Assembly: GCF_001570485.1 (NCBI RefSeq) | Contig: NZ_BCTA01000069.1 | Location: 124,001 to 188,000 of the forward strand | From: Mycolicibacterium novocastrense | GTDB taxonomy: Bacteria > Actinomycetota > Actinomycetes > Mycobacteriales > Mycobacteriaceae | Length of the DNA: 64,000 nt | Direction of reading: 5' to 3' | Part shown: positions 54,165 through 64,000 of the stretch, piece by piece | How the letters are laid out: every line of letters starts with the position of its first letter | Numbering within the stretch: the first letter of the stretch is position 1 | Made by a program: the position numbers and the translations under genes | The notes under the pieces: generated by a model | Databases searched by the model: none | What the model was told of the DNA's origin: nothing | What the model saw: only the letters and a program-made list of their open reading frames with translations

Positions 54165-55096
54165 CAATTCCTCCAAGGAAGTTCGTGCTCGTCAAAGGGG
54201 ACGTCCGGGCCCGGCCCCGACGGCACCCCGATATCTATGGCGATGTTGTCCAGCAGCCTGGTGGACCCCAGCCGGCCGGCCACCAACATGCGCGCCGCCC
54301 CGACCTCCGGTGCCGGCCCGAGCATCGGGTCGCGCACGTCGAGATAATCGACCTCGATCGCCGGGACCGAGTCGAGCACCGCACGTGCGGCGTCCAACGC
54401 GGCCGCGGTCCCCTCCCCCGCGGCGTACATCCCCGCCAACAGCGCAGCGGACAGTGCGCCCGCATGTTCGCGCTGCTCGGCGTCGAGATAGCGATTGCGC
54501 GACGACATCGCCAAGCCGTCGGCCTCCCGCACGATCGGCACGGCCACGATCCTGGTGTCGACGTTGAGGTCGGCGACCATCTGCCGGATCAGCGCCAACT
54601 GCTGGTAGTCCTTCTCGCCGAAGAACGCGTGATCGGGATGGACGATGTTGAGCAGCTTGAGCACCACCGTCAGGACACCCGCGAAATGCGTTGGCCGAGA
54701 AGCTCCTTCGAGGTCAGAACCCAGCGGACCGGGATGAACCGACGTGCGGGTGCCGTCGGGGTACATGTCGGCGACGGTCGGGGTGAACGCGATCTCGACC
54801 CCCTCGTCGCGCAGGGCGTCGAGGTCGTCGTCGAGCGTGCGCGGATAGGCCTCGAGATCCTCACCCGCCCCGAACTGCAATGGGTTGACGAAGATCGACA
54901 CCACCACGACGGCACCCTGGATACGCTTGGCGGAGCGGATGAGCATGCGGTGACCTTCGTGCAGAGCGCCCATCGTCGGGACCAGCATCACGCGGCGACC
55001 GGTGGCGCGCAGCGCTCTGGTGACCGCCGAGACGTCTGTCGGTTTCGCGTAGACGTTCAGTTCACCCGCCGTGAACTGCGGTTTACCGACGGTCAT
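54164..55096 (-). CDS. panC: Pantothenate synthetase
   Basis: A 310-residue enzyme joining pantoate and beta-alanine with ATP. MLVPTMGALHEGH carries the HIGH-like motif, IFVNPLQFGAGEDLEAYPR binds pantoate, FFGEKDYQQLALIRQMV and the KMSKS-like region MSSRNRYL are present. It overlaps the Rossmann gene upstream by four bases and panD downstream by one. Length matches the family. Confidence 0.97.
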   Translation of the reverse strand: MTVGKPQFTAGELNVYAKPTDVSAVTRALRATGRRVMLVPTMGALHEGHRMLIRSAKRIQGAVVVVSIFVNPLQFGAGEDLEAYPRTLDDDLDALRDEGVEIAFTPTVADMYPDGTRTSVHPGPLGSDLEGASRPTHFAGVLTVVLKLLNIVHPDHAFFGEKDYQQLALIRQMVADLNVDTRIVAVPIVREADGLAMSSRNRYLDAEQREHAGALSAALLAGMYAAGEGTAAALDAARAVLDSVPAIEVDYLDVRDPMLGPAPEVGAARMLVAGRLGSTRLLDNIAIDIGVPSGPGPDVPFDEHELPWRN

Positions 55097-56061
55097 CGGC
55101 CCGTCCCCGTCCGACGCGTTGCCCCGCCGGCGTCCGAATCGGCGGTGAGCGCCGCGACCACGTCGTCCGGGGCGTGCGCACGTTGGGCGGTGCGCAGCGA
55201 GTTCGCCCGATATGCCTGCGCCAATTCGGGATTCACCTCAGTCAGGGCTTCCAGGTGACGCGCGACGGCGGCGGCGTCCCCGCGTGCCACCGGGCCGGTC
55301 AACGCCGCCTGCCCGCGGTGTAGCGCGTTCTCCAAGGAGGCGCGGGCCAGCGGGCCGATGACCCGCTCGGCCAGCCCTCCCGGGGCGTCGCCGACCAGTT
55401 CCTGGCCGAGCAGTTCCTGGCCCCACAACGCCGAGCGCAGCCCCTCCACCGCGTCGAGCAGCACCGTCACCACGTGATTGCTGGCGTGCGCCAGTGCTGC
55501 GTGATAGAGCGTGCGCGCGTCCTCGCGCACCCGGAACGGCTCCCCGCCGATCTCGAGCACCAGCGATTGGGCGATTGCGTATCCGACTTCGTCGGCGGCC
55601 GTCACCCCGAAGCAGGTGTCCGAGAGGCGGTCGATGTCCTCGTCGGTGCCGGTGAAGGTCATCGCCGGGTGGATCGCCAACGGTGTGCAGCCCAGTGAGG
55701 TCAGCGGTGTCAGCACGTCGATGCCGTTCGCGCCGGAGGTGTGCGCGACGATCGTGCCCGGCCGCACCGACCGGGTCGCGGCCAGCCCCGACACCAACTT
55801 CGCCAGCTCGGCGTCCGGCACCGCGAGGATCAACAGTTCGGAACGGCTCGCCACCTCGTCGACCGGAAGAACCGCCGTGTCGGGCAGCCGGCGCTGGGCG
55901 CGGTCACGCGACGCGTGCGAGACCGCGCTGCACGCCACCACGACATGCTCGGCGCGTTCGAGGGCCACACCCAGCGCGGAACCGACGCGGCCTGCGGAAA
56001 CGATGCCGACAGTGAGCCGCGCCGGGCGGAATCCGCCAGGTGGGGTCCCCATGGCGACCAT
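55093..56061 (-). CDS. Rossmann-fold DUF2520 protein (Rv3603c-like)
   Basis: A 322-residue two-domain protein. The N-terminal Rossmann part (LTVGIVSAGRVGSALGVALERAEH with the GxGRxG-like motif) binds NAD(P), and the C-terminal DUF2520 part has ARTLYHAALAHASNHVVTVLLDA. The fold resembles short-chain ketopantoate or pyrroline reductases. Its tight coupling to panC suggests a role in pantoate or CoA supply, which is inference. ATG 56061 or 56052 may start it; the difference is three residues. Confidence 0.85.
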   Translation of the reverse strand: MVAMGTPPGGFRPARLTVGIVSAGRVGSALGVALERAEHVVVACSAVSHASRDRAQRRLPDTAVLPVDEVASRSELLILAVPDAELAKLVSGLAATRSVRPGTIVAHTSGANGIDVLTPLTSLGCTPLAIHPAMTFTGTDEDIDRLSDTCFGVTAADEVGYAIAQSLVLEIGGEPFRVREDARTLYHAALAHASNHVVTVLLDAVEGLRSALWGQELLGQELVGDAPGGLAERVIGPLARASLENALHRGQAALTGPVARGDAAAVARHLEALTEVNPELAQAYRANSLRTAQRAHAPDDVVAALTADSDAGGATRRTGTGR

Positions 56062-56141
56062 GAAGTCGACCTCGCTGCGAGTTGATGTGTGTACGTTCCG
56101 GTCCTGCGGTGCGGGTACCGGACGGTCGCTACGAGATTAAC

Positions 56142-57500
56142 TCACTCCTCGCGGCGCCTGCGACGCCCGCCCGGTGTGGGGCTCGCCTGCAGGCGGGCCA
56201 ACAGTTCGGCCACGGACTGTCCGGCGGTGTCGGGGTCGTCGGCGCTGCGGTGCCGCCGCCCTCCGGGCGCCGGTGGTTCCGGCGAGGGCTCCGGCGGTTC
56301 CGCGGGCCCGGCCTGCTGCTCCGGGCGCCCCGGATCACCGCTTCCCGGCGACGCCGAATGCCTGCCACGTCGCGGTTCGGGCGCCGGCGGCGAGAGGTCG
56401 GGTTCGACGGCCGGGCGGGCCCCGTCTTCGCCGGGTTCTGGCGCCCGGCGCCTGCCGACGTACTCGGTCGTCGATCCGTTGCCACCCGACACCCAGTTGC
56501 TACCCGGGGCGCCGGGTGGAATCCAGCGCCCGTCCGCGGGTGCCGGCTGCCAGTCGCTGGTCGGCGCAGGCTCGGGCGCCGGCTGCGGCGGGGGCGGGGG
56601 CGGCGGAACGGGCTCGGCCCGCGGCGGTGGCGGCGCAACGGGTTCGACCGGCGGTGGCGGCGGGGGTGGCGGCGGCGGGATGGGCTCGGCCCGCGGCGGT
56701 GGTGGCGCCACGGGTTCGACCGGCGGTGGTGGCGGAACGGGCTCGGCAGTCGGCGGTGGTGGCGGAACGGGCTGGGCAGGCGGCGGCGACCACGCGGCAG
56801 GCTCCTGCGCCGGTTGGTGGCCCCAGTCGGCGTCGGAGGCTCTGCGGTGCGCCCCGCCGCGCTCGGGAGTCGGCTGCCAATCGACCTCGGGCGGTTGGGG
56901 TTCGGCGGGCACGTCGATGATCGCGCTTTCCTCGGTCCGCTGCTCGATGTCGGGCCGGTACTCGTCGATGCGGCTGCTGCTGACGCGGCCCGTGGTCTCC
57001 GAATCCCTCGCCCAGTCGCTGTAAGCGCGCACCGTCGTGCGCTCGGGTTCGATCGCGGGCCGGTGCGACAGGTCCGCGTCGAAGAGGATCTCCAGGTTGG
57101 CGCGCAGCGCGGACAGTTCGGCCCTTAGGCTCGCCATCTCGTCGGCGGCCTGTGCGCGCACCTCGGCTTCCAGTTCGCGGCGCAGTTGCGTCTCCAACGA
57201 CAGCTCGTATTCGCGCCGCGCCGAGATCTCACGGTCCAGTTGCAGGTCGTAGACGAGCTTGAGGTCGCGCACCTTGGCCTGGTCGACATCGCTCTGCCGT
57301 CGGTAGATGACCGAGACGAACGCCGCGACCACCGCGGCCCACAACGCCAAGATGACCGCCAGCTTGAGCAGCTCCACCCGATCGGTGAACACCAGGGCGG
57401 AGCTGGCCGCGATCGCCAGCACCAGCAACGCGGTCAACAGCATCCAACCCGGCCTGCGGGCGGCACGCCGATAGCGTGCGCTGCGGGTCGGATCGGTCAT
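56142..57500 (-). CDS. Membrane protein with long proline-rich tail (Rv3604c-like)
   Basis: A 452-residue protein. Two membrane helices near residues 20-65 (WMLLTALLVLAIAASSALVF and LLKLAVILALWAAVVAAFVSVI) are followed by a coiled coil of about 75 residues (VRDLKLVYDLQLDREISARREYELSLETQ), then a very proline-rich, low-complexity region and a basic C-terminus GGRRRRREE. The tail has runs of up to ten prolines. Likely a cell-envelope or division scaffold facing the cytosol; function unknown. ATG 57500 is used, in line with an MTDPTRSARYRRA start. Confidence 0.82.
   Translation of the reverse strand: MTDPTRSARYRRAARRPGWMLLTALLVLAIAASSALVFTDRVELLKLAVILALWAAVVAAFVSVIYRRQSDVDQAKVRDLKLVYDLQLDREISARREYELSLETQLRRELEAEVRAQAADEMASLRAELSALRANLEILFDADLSHRPAIEPERTTVRAYSDWARDSETTGRVSSSRIDEYRPDIEQRTEESAIIDVPAEPQPPEVDWQPTPERGGAHRRASDADWGHQPAQEPAAWSPPPAQPVPPPPPTAEPVPPPPPVEPVAPPPPRAEPIPPPPPPPPPPVEPVAPPPPRAEPVPPPPPPPQPAPEPAPTSDWQPAPADGRWIPPGAPGSNWVSGGNGSTTEYVGRRRAPEPGEDGARPAVEPDLSPPAPEPRRGRHSASPGSGDPGRPEQQAGPAEPPEPSPEPPAPGGRRHRSADDPDTAGQSVAELLARLQASPTPGGRRRRREE
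56585..56790. repeat. Proline-codon tandem repeat in coding DNA
   Basis: A block encoding PPPPPPVEPVAPPPPRAEP-like units is present about three times, with near-identical GGCGGTGGTGG-rich DNA on the plus strand and shorter units at 56730-56780. It should vary in copy number among strains. Confidence 0.75.
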
Positions 57501-57577
57501 GGGGGCGACTGTACCTGTCACAGGTCACTCCGCGTGTCGCCTCGTCGGCGATTCGTTACCGCGTCGGCCGAACTTCG

Positions 57578-58054
57578 TTAATCCGTTGCCCCATTGGGGT
57601 TCTCCGGCGGCTCGCCCGGAGATTTGCAGCAATGCTGCAACCACAGCGCGGCAACCACCAGAGCCAGTGCGCACCCGGCGGCCACCGCGGCGCCCGCGGT
57701 GTCCTCGGCGGCGACGCGCAGAGTGGAACGGCGCGGCAACAGGTAGGCCAGGACGGCCGCCCACCAACCGAACACCAGCGCGCCGACCCACGCCGAGGCC
57801 TTGGCGATCACCACGGACCTCGCCACCGCGAGGGGGTTCAGCCGGCCGGATCCCACGCCGATCTCACCGTCGTTGATCTTGGCGCGGACGTGGAACGCCC
57901 AACCCGCTTCGGCGATCGCGACCCCCAGCAGCGACACACCCGTCCACAGTGTGATCGGCGGGAACCACCGGTACGACGCGAGCACGAGCAAATAGCCCAC
58001 GACAGCGGTCAGCACCGCAGCGGCCGCGAGGTCGCGCCTTCTCGTCGGTCCCAT
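57578..58054 (-). CDS. DUF3180 membrane protein (Rv3605c-like)
   Basis: A 158-residue protein with four membrane helices, in pairs near residues 10-50 and 85-145. It is the DUF3180 type that is linked with the folate operon in actinobacteria. The ATG at 58054 shares its A with the folK TGA. The function is unknown. Longer frames upstream run in folK and are not real. Confidence 0.85.
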   Translation of the reverse strand: MGPTRRRDLAAAAVLTAVVGYLLVLASYRWFPPITLWTGVSLLGVAIAEAGWAFHVRAKINDGEIGVGSGRLNPLAVARSVVIAKASAWVGALVFGWWAAVLAYLLPRRSTLRVAAEDTAGAAVAAGCALALVVAALWLQHCCKSPGEPPENPNGATD

Positions 58055-58566
58055 CAGCGCAACACCAACTCGGTGCGGTGCACACCGTCGCGTTCGGCCG
58101 GTTCGAGCGCGGCGAGCAGTTCGTCGACCCGGCGCGGTTCGCCTGCCACCGTCAGCACCGCGTCCGGTTCCACCGCCAGCCAGGGCACGAGCACGAACGC
58201 GCGTTGATGGGCACGCGGATGCGGCAGGACCAGGTCGGCGTCCTGCGAGATCACCTCGCGCCCCCCGTTTCGGCAGGTGACGATGTCGACGTCGAGCGTG
58301 CGCGGCCCCCATCGTTGTGCGCGCACCCGCTCGGCGGATCGTTCGAACTCGTGGGCGCGCCGTAGCCAACCGTGGCCGTCGAGCGCGGGATCGTCGGCGA
58401 CGAGGACGGCGTTGAGGAACGGCCCCTGTTCGACACCTCCCCACGGCGCGGTCTCGTACACCGGCGACGCCGCACGCAGCGCACCACCGAGCCCGTCGAC
58501 GACCGACCCAAGCATCGCCAGCCGGTCGCCGAGATTCGACCCGATCGACAGAACCGCGGTGGTCAA
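58054..58566 (-). CDS. folK: HPPK (2-amino-4-hydroxy-6-hydroxymethyldihydropteridine pyrophosphokinase)
   Basis: A 170-residue kinase transferring pyrophosphate from ATP to the pterin. LSIGSNLGDR, SPVYETAPWGGVEQGPFLNAV, RWGPRTLDVDIV with the two metal Asp, and LPHPRAHQRAFVL are the family motifs. The start is TTG 58566, overlapping the folB stop by three bases; no ATG or GTG gives a complete first strand, so TTG is well supported. Confidence 0.95.
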   Translation of the reverse strand: MTTAVLSIGSNLGDRLAMLGSVVDGLGGALRAASPVYETAPWGGVEQGPFLNAVLVADDPALDGHGWLRRAHEFERSAERVRAQRWGPRTLDVDIVTCRNGGREVISQDADLVLPHPRAHQRAFVLVPWLAVEPDAVLTVAGEPRRVDELLAALEPAERDGVHRTELVLR

Positions 58567-58940
58567 GGGCCACCCCGGGCGCGCCGCGATCGACGCGCCA
58601 CCACCGCCACGTCGGAGAACGTCAGCGGGATCGGTGCCGCGGGCTTGTGCACGACCACCTCGACCGCGTGCACGCGCCCGTCGTCCATGACGCCGTCGGC
58701 GATCTCTGCGGCCACCGTCTCGATCAGGTTCCGCGGCGGTCCGGCGACGATGTCGGCCGCCCGCTGCGCCAACGCGCCGTAGTCCAGGGTGTCGGCGAGG
58801 TCGTCACTCGCCGCCGCGGCGGCGAGGTCGATCCAGACCGTGATGTCGACGATGAATTCCTGGCCGTCGCGACGCTCGTGCTCGAAGACACCGTGATGCC
58901 CGCGAACGCGCAAGCCGCGCAACTCGATTCGGTCAGCCAT
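58563..58940 (-). CDS. folB: Dihydroneopterin aldolase
   Basis: A 125-residue enzyme splitting dihydroneopterin to the hydroxymethyl pterin. IELRGLRVRGHHGVFEHERRDGQEFIVDITV is the N-terminal motif with the Glu22-type residue, and VVVHKPAAPIPLTFSDVAV contains the catalytic Lys. ATG 58940 overlaps the end of folP by eight bases. The C-terminus has a basic tail RRSRRARGGP. Confidence 0.95.
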   Translation of the reverse strand: MADRIELRGLRVRGHHGVFEHERRDGQEFIVDITVWIDLAAAAASDDLADTLDYGALAQRAADIVAGPPRNLIETVAAEIADGVMDDGRVHAVEVVVHKPAAPIPLTFSDVAVVARRSRRARGGP

Positions 58941-59754
58941 GCGACCACGCCTCCAACACCTTGATCGCATCGACCGACGCGCGCACATCGTGCACCCGCA
59001 CACCCCAGGCGCCGTGTAGGCCGGCCAGCGCCGAGATCACCGCGGTCGCGGTCTCCCGGCCGTCCGGCGGTCGCGGTTGTCCGTCGGCGTCGGCGAGCAG
59101 CGTCCCGAGGAAGCGTTTGCGCGACGCGCCCACCAACACCGGGATGCCGGTGGCGACGAATTCGGGCAGCGCACGCAACAGCGCCCAGTTGTGGTCGCCG
59201 GTCTTGGCGAAGCCCAACCCCGGATCGATGATGAGGTTGGTCGCGTCGACCCCGGCAGCCACCGCGGCGTCCACACTGGCGAGCAGTTCGGTGCGGACCT
59301 CGTCGACCACGTTCCGATAGGCGGGCACCGCGTGCGGACGGTCAGCGCCCACCGACCGCCAATGCATCAGCACCCAGGGCACTTTCGCGTCGGCGAGCAA
59401 CGGGGCCATGCCCGGGTCCGCGCGCCCGCCGGAGACGTCGTTGACGATCTGGGCGCCGTTCTCCAGCGCCGCCCGCGCGACGTCGGCGTGCATCGTGTCG
59501 ATGCTGACCGTGACGCCTTGGGCGACAAGCTCGGAGATGACCGGGCACACCCGCGATTTCTCGACTTCGGGGTCGATGCGGGTGGCCCCGGGGCGAGTGG
59601 ACTCACCGCCCACGTCGACGATCGCCGCGCCTTCGGCGACCAGTTCGAGCCCGTGCTCGACGGCGCGGTCGCGGTCGAGGAACAGCCCTCCGTCGGAGAA
59701 GGAGTCGTCGGTGACGTTCACGACCCCCATGACCCGCACCCGTGTCGAGTTCAC
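58933..59754 (-). CDS. folP: Dihydropteroate synthase
   Basis: A 273-residue enzyme joining pterin pyrophosphate and p-aminobenzoate; the sulfonamide target. VMGVVNVTDDSFSDGG, VDVGGESTRPGATR, NDVSGG, LIIDPGLGFAKTGDHN and VGASRKRFLG are all present. The start is GTG 59754, overlapping the folE stop by four bases (GTGA); upstream residues are not conserved. It matches FolP1. Confidence 0.96.
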   Translation of the reverse strand: MNSTRVRVMGVVNVTDDSFSDGGLFLDRDRAVEHGLELVAEGAAIVDVGGESTRPGATRIDPEVEKSRVCPVISELVAQGVTVSIDTMHADVARAALENGAQIVNDVSGGRADPGMAPLLADAKVPWVLMHWRSVGADRPHAVPAYRNVVDEVRTELLASVDAAVAAGVDATNLIIDPGLGFAKTGDHNWALLRALPEFVATGIPVLVGASRKRFLGTLLADADGQPRPPDGRETATAVISALAGLHGAWGVRVHDVRASVDAIKVLEAWSHG

Positions 59755-60359
59755 TTGCGCAGTATCAGGTCCAGCGCCTCGGCCCTCGATGCGGCATCGA
59801 CCTTGAACTGCCCGCGTACGGCCGATGTGGTCGTCACCGCGCCCGGCTTGCGCACTCCGCGCATCGCCATGCACAGGTGTTCGGCCTCGACCACGACGAT
59901 CACACCGCGCGGATCGAGTTTGCGCATCATCGCGTCCGCGATCTGACCGGTGAGCCGTTCCTGCACCTGCGGTCGCTTGGCGTAGAGATCGACCAGCCGC
60001 GCGATCTTGGACAACCCGGTGACGCGCCCGTCCTGGCCGGGGATGTAACCGACGTGCGCGACGCCGTGGAAAGAAACCAGGTGGTGCTCGCAGGTCGAGT
60101 ACATCGGGATCTGCTTGACGAGCACCAGCTCGTCGTGCTGCTCGTCAAATGTGGTGTCCAGCACCGAATCCGGATCGATGTACAGGCCGGCAAACAGCTC
60201 CTTGTACGCCCGCGCCACCCGCGCGGGAGTGGACTCGAGCCCATGGCGGTCCGGGTCCTCGCCCACCGCGAGCAGCAGTTCGCGGACCGCAGCCTCAGCG
60301 CGCGGCTGGTCGAAGTTCGCGGGCCTGAACGTGACAGAGTTGTGCTGCGACTGCGCCAA
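59751..60359 (-). CDS. folE: GTP cyclohydrolase I
   Basis: A 202-residue enzyme opening GTP to dihydroneopterin triphosphate. Zinc ligands are Cys and His in MYSTCEHHLVSFHG and the later LCMAM Cys. VGYIPGQDGRVTGLSKIARLVDLYAKRPQVQERLTGQIAD is fully kept. The start ATG is 28 bases after ftsH. It begins the four-gene folate run. Confidence 0.97.
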   Translation of the reverse strand: MAQSQHNSVTFRPANFDQPRAEAAVRELLLAVGEDPDRHGLESTPARVARAYKELFAGLYIDPDSVLDTTFDEQHDELVLVKQIPMYSTCEHHLVSFHGVAHVGYIPGQDGRVTGLSKIARLVDLYAKRPQVQERLTGQIADAMMRKLDPRGVIVVVEAEHLCMAMRGVRKPGAVTTTSAVRGQFKVDAASRAEALDLILRK

Positions 60360-60387
60360 TGGAGCCTCCTGTGAGCCGGTCGGCCTG

Positions 60388-62697
<2,310 letters not shown>

Positions 62698-62775
62698 CAA
62701 CTATCCGTCGTCGTCCGGCCGCGTGGCGGGCCGTTGTCCCCGGCCGTCAGCGACCACTCCTGCCTTCTAAGCCGC

Positions 62776-62798
62776 TTCCAACAAGTGCGCAGTTGGAA
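62776..62798. repeat. Inverted repeat in the ftsH upstream region
   Basis: TTCCAAC at 62776-62782 and GTTGGAA at 62792-62798 are perfect inverted copies nine bases apart. The site is 80-100 bases before the ftsH ATG. It could be an operator or a 5' leader hairpin; I know no matching regulator. Confidence 0.55.
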
Positions 62799-62936
62799 TA
62801 GTTCAGGCTACCGCTAGACCAACGAACCAAGGTTCCCGACGGTTCTCCACACCATCCCGCCGAACGTGGGTTACCCGCACGCTGCCGGCCATGGCGACGT
62901 GCTTTATGCCCACACTCGCGCTGCGGAAGTGCTTGG

Positions 62937-63908
62937 GTGTTGATCGTGCTGACCTTCACCGAGCGGTTCGTCGACACCAACGGCGTCCGCCTGCGAGTGC
63001 TCGAGGCCGGCGAGCCCGGCGCCCCGCTGGTGGTGCTGGCCCACGGCTTTCCCGAACTGGGGTTCTCCTGGCGCCATCAGCTGCCCGCTTTGGCCGAGGC
63101 CGGCTATCACGTGCTGGCGCCCGATCAGCGCGGCTACGGGCGGTCGTCCAAACCCGAGGCCGTCGATGCCTACACCATCGTTGATCTGAGCGCCGACATC
63201 GTCGGCCTGCTCGACGACGTCGGCGCCGACCGGGCGGTCATCGTCGGCCACGACTTCGGCGGCGCCGTGGCGTGGGGCGCACCGCTGCTTCACCCGGACA
63301 GCTTCGCCGGCGCGGTGGGCATATGCGCGCCGCCGGTACCGCGCTCGCGGGTGCCCACGACGCAGGCGTTCCGCCGCATCTTCGGCGAGAAGTTCTTCTA
63401 CGTCCTCTACTACCAGGAGCCCGGCCCGGCCGACGCGGAGTTGAACCGCGACCCCGCCATCACCATCCGCAAGCTCATCGGCTCGACCACCGCTTCCAGG
63501 GACGGGCTCATGGCTCAGCGGATGACCGCGCCGGGACCGGAGGGTTTCCTGGCCCGCATACCCGAGCCAGGCGATCTACCCGATTGGATCAGCCAAGAGG
63601 AAATCGACTACTACATCGAAGAGTTCAGCCGCACGGGCTTCACCCCCGCGCTCAACTGGTACCGCTGCTTCGATCGCAACTGGGAACTGACCGAGAGCCC
63701 GCCGTCCGCGACGATCGACGTGCCGGCGTTGTTCATCGGCGGCACCGAGGATCCCACGATGGCCTACACCCCCCGCCACCGCGCCCGTGAACTCGTCGCG
63801 GGCGACTATCGCGAGGTGATGATCGACGGCGGGCACTGGCTTCCGCAGGAGCGGCCCGCCGCGGTCAACGCCGCGCTGCTGGAGTTCTTGAACCGATTGG
63901 ATTGGTGA
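62937..63908 (+). CDS. ephA: Epoxide hydrolase EphA
   Basis: A 323-residue alpha/beta hydrolase. HGFPELGFSWRHQLPALA is the HGxP oxyanion motif, VGHDFGG holds the nucleophile Asp106, and GGHWLPQERP the catalytic His. A Tyr pair in YYIEEFSRTGFTPALNWYRCFDRNWE region activates the epoxide. It follows Rv3617 EphA. Start GTG 62937 is uncertain; GTG 62946 is equally possible. In M. tuberculosis the espACD genes stand between ftsH and ephA; here they are divergent neighbours. Confidence 0.92.
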   Translation: MLIVLTFTERFVDTNGVRLRVLEAGEPGAPLVVLAHGFPELGFSWRHQLPALAEAGYHVLAPDQRGYGRSSKPEAVDAYTIVDLSADIVGLLDDVGADRAVIVGHDFGGAVAWGAPLLHPDSFAGAVGICAPPVPRSRVPTTQAFRRIFGEKFFYVLYYQEPGPADAELNRDPAITIRKLIGSTTASRDGLMAQRMTAPGPEGFLARIPEPGDLPDWISQEEIDYYIEEFSRTGFTPALNWYRCFDRNWELTESPPSATIDVPALFIGGTEDPTMAYTPRHRARELVAGDYREVMIDGGHWLPQERPAAVNAALLEFLNRLDW

Positions 63909-64000
63909 ATGCGCGCTGCCGTGCTGCGAGACGGACAGATGGTGGTCCGCGACGACGTACCCGACCCGGTTCCGCAGGAGGGTCAGGTTCTGGTCGCGGT
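63909..64000 (+). CDS. Zinc-type alcohol dehydrogenase (MDR family), 5' part
   Basis: An ATG directly after the ephA stop opens a frame reaching the right edge: MRAAVLRDGQMVVRDDVPDP, then PQEGQVLVAV. This is the start of medium-chain dehydrogenases, before the zinc-binding Cys. Only 30 codons are visible. It is likely co-transcribed with ephA and could oxidise diol or alcohol products. Confidence 0.75.
   Translation, partial: MRAAVLRDGQMVVRDDVPDPVPQEGQVLVA

Noticed and set aside
56585..56790. CRISPR-like array from repeated GGCGGTGG units
   Set aside because: The units are in frame, encode proline runs and have no spacers of constant length.

Overview
The window comes from a high-GC actinobacterium. 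Gene content and order point to a fast-growing mycobacterium (Mycolicibacterium type). From about 10 kb to the right edge, the genes follow from memory the order of the M. tuberculosis block Rv3567c to Rv3617: hsaB-hsaC-hsaD-hsaA, kshB, fadE34, kstR, a LacI regulator, an MBL hydrolase, arsB-like, rlmB, cysS, ispF, carD, lpqE, radA, disA, canB, mutY, an alpha/beta hydrolase, mhuD, lpqF, clpC1, lsr2, lysS, coaX, panD, panC, the fol genes, ftsH and ephA. The left 10 kb and several inserts differ from that order. I found no tRNA, rRNA, CRISPR array or insertion sequence.

Layout. (1) 0-4.3 kb: end of a PhnD-like binding protein, a PLP aminotransferase and an MFS exporter in one operon, then a DUF222/HNH protein. 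(2) 4.3-9.3 kb: a ketone-body operon (MHS transporter, 3-hydroxybutyrate dehydrogenase, acetoacetyl-CoA synthetase) divergent from a LysR regulator. (3) 9.3-18.6 kb: cholesterol catabolism (hsaADCB, kshB, fadE34, kstR) with three KstR-type operators. (4) 18.6-21.4 kb: a trehalose-phosphatase-like and an APH-like protein, then a LacI regulator. (5) 21.4-31.8 kb: a metal-handling stretch with a Zn/Mn-type ABC importer, bluB, a lone pxpA-like gene, a FhuF-like reductase with an iron-siderophore ABC importer, a WhiB4-like protein, a clear Zur box, an MBL-fold protein and an ArsB/CitM permease. (6) 31.8-41.1 kb: rlmB, cysS, ispF, carD, lpqE, radA, disA, canB, mutY; ispD, expected between carD and ispF, is not there. 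(7) 41.1-47.9 kb: an AdpA/GlxA-type regulator, mhuD, lpqF, a beta-propeller, and a cobalamin-riboswitch operon (cbtB, cbtA, histidine phosphatase). (8) 48-62.7 kb: clpC1, lsr2, lysS, then a tightly overlapped CoA/folate run (coaX, panD, panC, folK, folB, folP, folE) ending upstream in ftsH. (9) ephA and the start of a zinc alcohol dehydrogenase close the window.

How the genes work together: KshB/Hsa enzymes open and cleave the sterol rings, FadE34 acts on the side chain, and KstR represses all of them. CarD, ClpC1, Lsr2 and FtsH are core transcription, proteolysis and nucleoid functions. PanC/PanD/CoaX and FolE/FolP/FolB/FolK make CoA and folate. The less explained parts are the small Zur-linked leaderless ORF, the missing ispD, the B12-switched phosphatase with a degenerate RHG motif, and a set of inverted or direct repeats in intergenic DNA.
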